Source of the DNA: Hedera helix
Lineage: Eukaryota > Streptophyta > Magnoliopsida > Apiales > Araliaceae
Length of the DNA: 64,000 nt
NCBI GenBank assembly: GCA_947179155.2
Contig: OX359264.1
Location: 51,497,202 to 51,561,201 of the forward strand
Reading direction: 5' to 3'
The position numbers and the translations under genes were made by a program. The number at the start of each line of letters is the position of its first letter. Position 1 is the stretch's first letter. This document shows, in pieces, positions 60,166 to 64,000 of the stretch. The notes below the pieces were generated by a model. It had not been told where the DNA came from. It ran no database searches and worked only from the letters and a program-made list of their open reading frames with translations.

Positions 60166-62229
60166 TTTGATGGTGAGTGAACAAAGCTAGCTAGTTCATA
60201 TTATTTATATGTATATTGGATGGTGAATTTGGCTATTAAAAAAGAGAGAGGTGTTTTTTAGGGTCTGAATGGAACCTTTTTAGGTATCTGAATAGTATTG
60301 TGGGGGCTAGTATCAAAGCCTTTGACAATAAAATAAAAATATTGTAGGAAAAAAATATAATTAATTAATTAAGCTCATTCAGATCCTTTCCTCACTTGAC
60401 AAGGTCAATGCAAGTGTTGTAAAAACTGTCAAGGAGCTGATGAGAGTCGCATAGTATTACTAATTTATTATAATATATATCGTAACATATATATTTTTCT
60501 TTCTTTTTTCAAAAAGTAATTTTTGGATTTTTGAAAAAAGATTACAAGATTAGGCTTCCCGCTCGAACCCGCGACCTAGACAAAGATTCTGTATCAAACT
60601 CATCGATCAACCAACCATTGAGAGTTGAGGGTTATAAGCTGCAAGTCTGTAACATATTGACTCTGTTTTAAAATATATAATTATTATTAATTTTTTTAAG
60701 TTAACTTAAGATATTTTAAACACAAAATTGATATGTATTTTTTAAAGTTTAATCAATATAATAATGAATATTGTAAACTATCTAAAAATCACAACTCATT
60801 ATAAGATTTACTGCTTCATAATTTTTGATTAATCAACTAAATTTTGAGATATATTTTTTTTATAAAGTGAAAGAAAAATCCCACAAGAAAGGAAAAATAA
60901 TGCACATAACTAAAATTGAACCTACAACCTAATGGCTAGGTGGTCTCAATCATAACTATCATGCTAAGATATCATTAATATCTTAATTTTAAATTTAAAA
61001 AGATTTAAAATTAATTTTCAAAAATTAACAATGATCTCGTAATTAATTTGAAACGGAGGAATTATAATAATAGTGTAAACATTTTTATGTTATTTTTTTG
61101 GGTAATTCATTTTTTTATTTTTTTTTATTTTTACTCATTTAAGATATAATTTAAACTCACATATACTATTTTGTGATCATAAAAATTTAAACTCTCACTC
61201 TCTTGATACACAAGAGGTGGGGATAACTATTGAATCAATATCCTATATTTTATTGTTTTAAAGATTTGGTCCAATTTGTATGCCCTTTAGCATTTAGCAT
61301 TTAGCACATCTCATATTGTTGGCGAGAATTACATCACACTTTTTTTTCTTATTTGGTTGTCCTCTTACATTGTAATTATAATTAAACCTCAAAACTTGGT
61401 AATTAAACTAATAAACTCTAGTGATATCTTGTGAACACTTGATATTCCTAGAATATACCTTCAATTGTCACAAAATTAATAGCGTAATCAGTGACGCTTT
61501 TCTACCTAAATTAATAATCAATAAGCTTAAACAAATGCAGCAAGATAAAGTGACTAACTTCATCATCTTCAATTATAAGGCTATCATATTCTTAAGCTTC
61601 AACAAGATTAATAAGCCTGATTAGGACATAACCAACTTCGACTTACTTTTTCTAATCAAATTTATTTAATTGTTGGCTTTTTTTTAGTCTAAATGCGCAC
61701 CAACAACCGAATGTGTGCGCGACAACAGGTTCGACAACACTAACACATGCCTTAATCTGCTACTGTTCATTTTACATCATTTGTTTAATTTATGCATAGA
61801 ATTCTTTTTATTAATAATATATTCAATATGAAGTTCTATATTATATATCATCGGCATTACATTCATTAAATTATTTGCTAAGACATCATAAATTGGTTGA
61901 AATCTTGTATTGAGAAATAATGAAAGATTAATATATATGAATGAATAAATTTTAGATGACCATCTCAAGTTTGATCAAATTTTAGATGATCATCTCAAGT
62001 TTGATCAAATTTTCACTTGCCCGTCTGTTGTTTAAAAATCTATATTTAAACGCTTGAGTTTTTTAGATAAAGTGAAAAAATACTTTTTATGTTAACGGCG
62101 TGATTTTAAATGACTAAAGACATATTTGTCCTTAAAAATACCATAACACCGAGGAGAGAGAAATAGAAGAAAGAAGGGGCGATGGTGGTGTTGAGTAGCT
62201 TGGTTGAGACCGGGAAGATTGAGATAGTG
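60166..62229. other. Upstream region of the FIT-like gene, no other gene
   Basis: The first few hundred bases would hold the FIT-like promoter; a TATATGTATATTGG stretch near 60208 may be its TATA region. A CTCGAACCCGCGACC stretch at about 60573 resembles a tRNA B box or a decayed SINE. Around 61951-62009 a 30-base unit containing CATCTCAAGTTTGATCAAAT is tandemly duplicated. The rest is AT-rich without recognised coding sequence. Confidence 0.5.
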
Positions 62230-62512
62230 TGTTACGAACCATTTTCTGTTTTTAGTCAAGGACCTTATAGTCTTTTTCCATTTAGCAATTCACATGTTTT
62301 GTAAGGATGCACATGTCTCCACGTGCTCTCCCCTTTTCCCTTTCCCTTTCCCTTTCTACGTTCGGTTGTTAGCTTATATATCTGGGTATTGTAATCTGAG
62401 TAGGATATGAATGAACAAAATGAATGAAAACCTTTCCTTCAATCTATCTTCTTCTATATCTTCTTCCCTGCAATTCTATCCAAAGTCTACCCGAGACTAT
62501 AAATCGGTAACA
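62230..62512 (+). mobile_element. Short 5' LTR (283 bp) of a retroelement leaving the window
   Basis: Starts TGTTACGAACC and ends CGGTAACA, so the 6-bp termini TGTTAC/GTAACA are perfect inverted repeats. Inside are a G-box CACGTG (62320-62325), a triple CCCTTT tract, a probable TATA box CTTATATATC (62373-62382) and, after it, AT-rich sequence that could carry the polyadenylation signal. It is followed at once by a primer-site-like sequence and a long open frame, so it is read as the 5' LTR. The 3' LTR would lie beyond the window. Confidence 0.75.
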
Positions 62513-62513
62513 A

Positions 62514-62531
62514 TGGTGCTTTCATTGAGAG
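62514..62531 (+). other. Candidate primer-binding site, tRNA not assigned
   Basis: TGGTGCTTTCATTGAGAG begins one base after the LTR end and starts with TGG, as expected for pairing with a tRNA CCA end. It is not the common initiator-Met, Lys or Asp site, and I do not know which tRNA would fit. Confidence 0.5.
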
Positions 62532-62536
62532 ATTCC

Positions 62537-64000
62537 ATGGTGGAAACTAATGGCAACCAATCCATGGAATCAACGGATAAACAATTGGTAGAACCTAGTG
62601 ATTTTTTGGATGAATTACGGAGCTGTGAAATGAAGAATCGACGACTCCTAACAGCAACGGATATTCAAAATTTTGAGTTGGAGTACAATGAATTTGTGAT
62701 GAACTATTTCGTCTATCATAAACAATCCAACACTGTGGCCGAATATGAGAACTCGTTTTTGCAACTTAAAAGGTGGGCAGAGACTTGGAATAAAGAGAAA
62801 TTTGATGAAAATTGGGTGGTGAGCATCTTCATTAAAGGGCTGCAGGAAGAAATTCAGGAATATGTAAAATTGTGGTCTCCAAGTTCCTTGCAACGAGCCA
62901 TTATTTTGGCAAAATGGCAAGAGTTATGCCTTGTAGATAAGGTGTTTGAAAGAAGTCCTGACCAAAATTTGGATTCTAATGGGCACCAAATCAAGGAAGT
63001 GAGTGACTCAGAAAATAGAAAGGAAACTATTATTGCGGATAAAGTGTTCGACAAAAAGCCCCAACAAGAATCAGATCAATTAAAGCAGGTTACAGGAGAA
63101 AACATGGAACGTGAAACTAAGGTGTTTGATAAAAAGCTTGAACCAGGAATAACTAACCATCATAATGAAATTAAAGGAGATGGTGTGACAATTGAAGGAG
63201 TGTTTGACCCTGGGGGGAAAAGGGTGAGCTGTTTTAGTTGTAAAAAGAAAAATGATATGGATAGACTTTCAAGTTCTTTAGTTAATCATGAGTACAGTAT
63301 GAAGTGCCTTTCAGCCATGGACTATAGTGGTCCATGGGTCAGTTATGGTTCTTCTGAGTTAGCATTGGTGATTTTGGGTTATTTGTCAACAACATATATC
63401 TGTTTCCCTGTACCCCTGTCAACTAAATTGTCATGGGCAGTTATTCAACCCGTTCCTATAAGTGTTCTAGCAGTTGAGAAATTGTTATATGAATCCAAGT
63501 TTGAGCTACAAGTAGCTATGTCTTCAATTATTGCCAGCCAATCAAGAGCAACAAGGGGAAGTAGCACTGAAATTGCAAGTATTTTTGTGCTACATGGAGT
63601 TCATAATATCGTGGATGTTCAGAAATTTTCTTGCGAAGAGGTCAAATCACAAAATTATAGGACTACCTTTATACATGGGTTGAGGTATGAATTTGATGAA
63701 TGTGATTACATTTCAAGTGCCGAGTTTAATGTTATATATGATCCTGGTTGGTTTTTAGAAGATATTAAAAGAAAATTATGGTTGGATTTACATGTTTTGC
63801 CCAATATTTTTCAAATTGGCTACAATCATAGTAAGGGTAGTGTGAGTTATTGTGGGATAAACCATCTGCGAGACAATTGTTTGAATTGTGGCAACATTTG
63901 TACTGATTTGGGTACCTCAAGTGCACCTCTCATTATTGGTATTTGGGAGCATGTTAACAATTATAATTACCAAAGTGAAGTTCCAACTCCAGCTATGAGG
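62537..64000 (+). CDS. Retroelement ORF: gag-like segment fused to unknown region, open at window end
   Basis: The frame stays open for 488 codons from the ATG at 62537 to the last base; an earlier in-frame ATG at 62513 overlaps the primer site. Residues about 50-130 resemble the second half of a Ty3/gypsy capsid: FELEYNEFVMNYFVYH, TVAEYENSFLQLKRW, FDENWVVSIFIKGLQEEIQE and SPSSLQRAIILAKWQEL. The tryptophan-rich first half of a normal gag is missing. Next comes a charged linker with recurring KVFE/KVFD motifs (135, 169, 196, and GVFD at 221), then CFSCKKK (232-238). Residues 240-488 match nothing I know; they include hydrophobic stretches and a Cys cluster (Cys439, 448, 451, 455). No protease or reverse transcriptase motif appears. 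It is probably a non-autonomous element ORF, but the C-terminal part could be captured host sequence. Confidence 0.7.
   Translation, partial: MVETNGNQSMESTDKQLVEPSDFLDELRSCEMKNRRLLTATDIQNFELEYNEFVMNYFVYHKQSNTVAEYENSFLQLKRWAETWNKEKFDENWVVSIFIKGLQEEIQEYVKLWSPSSLQRAIILAKWQELCLVDKVFERSPDQNLDSNGHQIKEVSDSENRKETIIADKVFDKKPQQESDQLKQVTGENMERETKVFDKKLEPGITNHHNEIKGDGVTIEGVFDPGGKRVSCFSCKKKNDMDRLSSSLVNHEYSMKCLSAMDYSGPWVSYGSSELALVILGYLSTTYICFPVPLSTKLSWAVIQPVPISVLAVEKLLYESKFELQVAMSSIIASQSRATRGSSTEIASIFVLHGVHNIVDVQKFSCEEVKSQNYRTTFIHGLRYEFDECDYISSAEFNVIYDPGWFLEDIKRKLWLDLHVLPNIFQIGYNHSKGSVSYCGINHLRDNCLNCGNICTDLGTSSAPLIIGIWEHVNNYNYQSEVPTPAMR

Noticed and set aside
60560..60600. Possible tRNA gene on the minus strand (GGGTTCGAG-type B box)
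   Set aside because: No A box or cloverleaf could be built around it; a decayed SINE is more likely but not demonstrable.

Overview
The window is nuclear DNA of a flowering plant, most likely a eudicot. The evidence is plant-type spliced genes (a tonoplast aquaporin, a FIT/FER-type bHLH regulator, a two-finger QALGGH zinc-finger repressor), an AT-rich background, many AT microsatellites, MITEs and plant LTR retrotransposons. I could not fix the species. No CRISPR, operon or bacterial structure is present.

Three genes look intact: a ZAT5-like C2H2 repressor (18528-19418, minus, intronless), a TIP1-type aquaporin (53662-55395, plus, two exons) and a FIT/FER-like bHLH factor (58826-60165, minus, four exons). 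The last two are convergent, with a non-autonomous hAT element between them. A fourth host gene, plastid ribosomal protein L9, runs from 4993 to 12506 on the plus strand. All six exons are recognisable and free of stops, but the start codon and two splice acceptors are lost, so it is probably a recent pseudogene. Its 4.9-kb second intron holds a MITE, a retrotransposon remnant and a hAT element that carries a piece of a methionine synthase gene.

Three further broken host genes were found by reading short exons: an AMT1 ammonium-transporter fragment (1302-1618) inside a cassette of GTTTGGTTACC repeats, the MetE fragment (8408-8733), and a plastid-type Cu/Zn superoxide dismutase pseudogene (32390-33709) whose 5' side is cut off by an old Tat/Athila-like retroelement (about 33.7-36.7 kb).

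The stretch 39.7-46.8 kb is a truncated minus-strand Ty3/gypsy element. It has a decayed gag, an initiator-Met-type primer site and a long LTR, into which a second LTR of the same family has inserted with an exact AATAC target duplication. From 46.8 to 53.5 kb there are MITEs, local duplications and two long poly-G runs.

The window ends in what I consider the most unusual item. A short LTR (62230-62512, ends TGTTAC/GTAACA) is followed by a frame open for 488 codons to the window edge. It joins a gag-like segment to a long region I do not recognise. The remaining long non-coding stretches are AT-rich and described individually.
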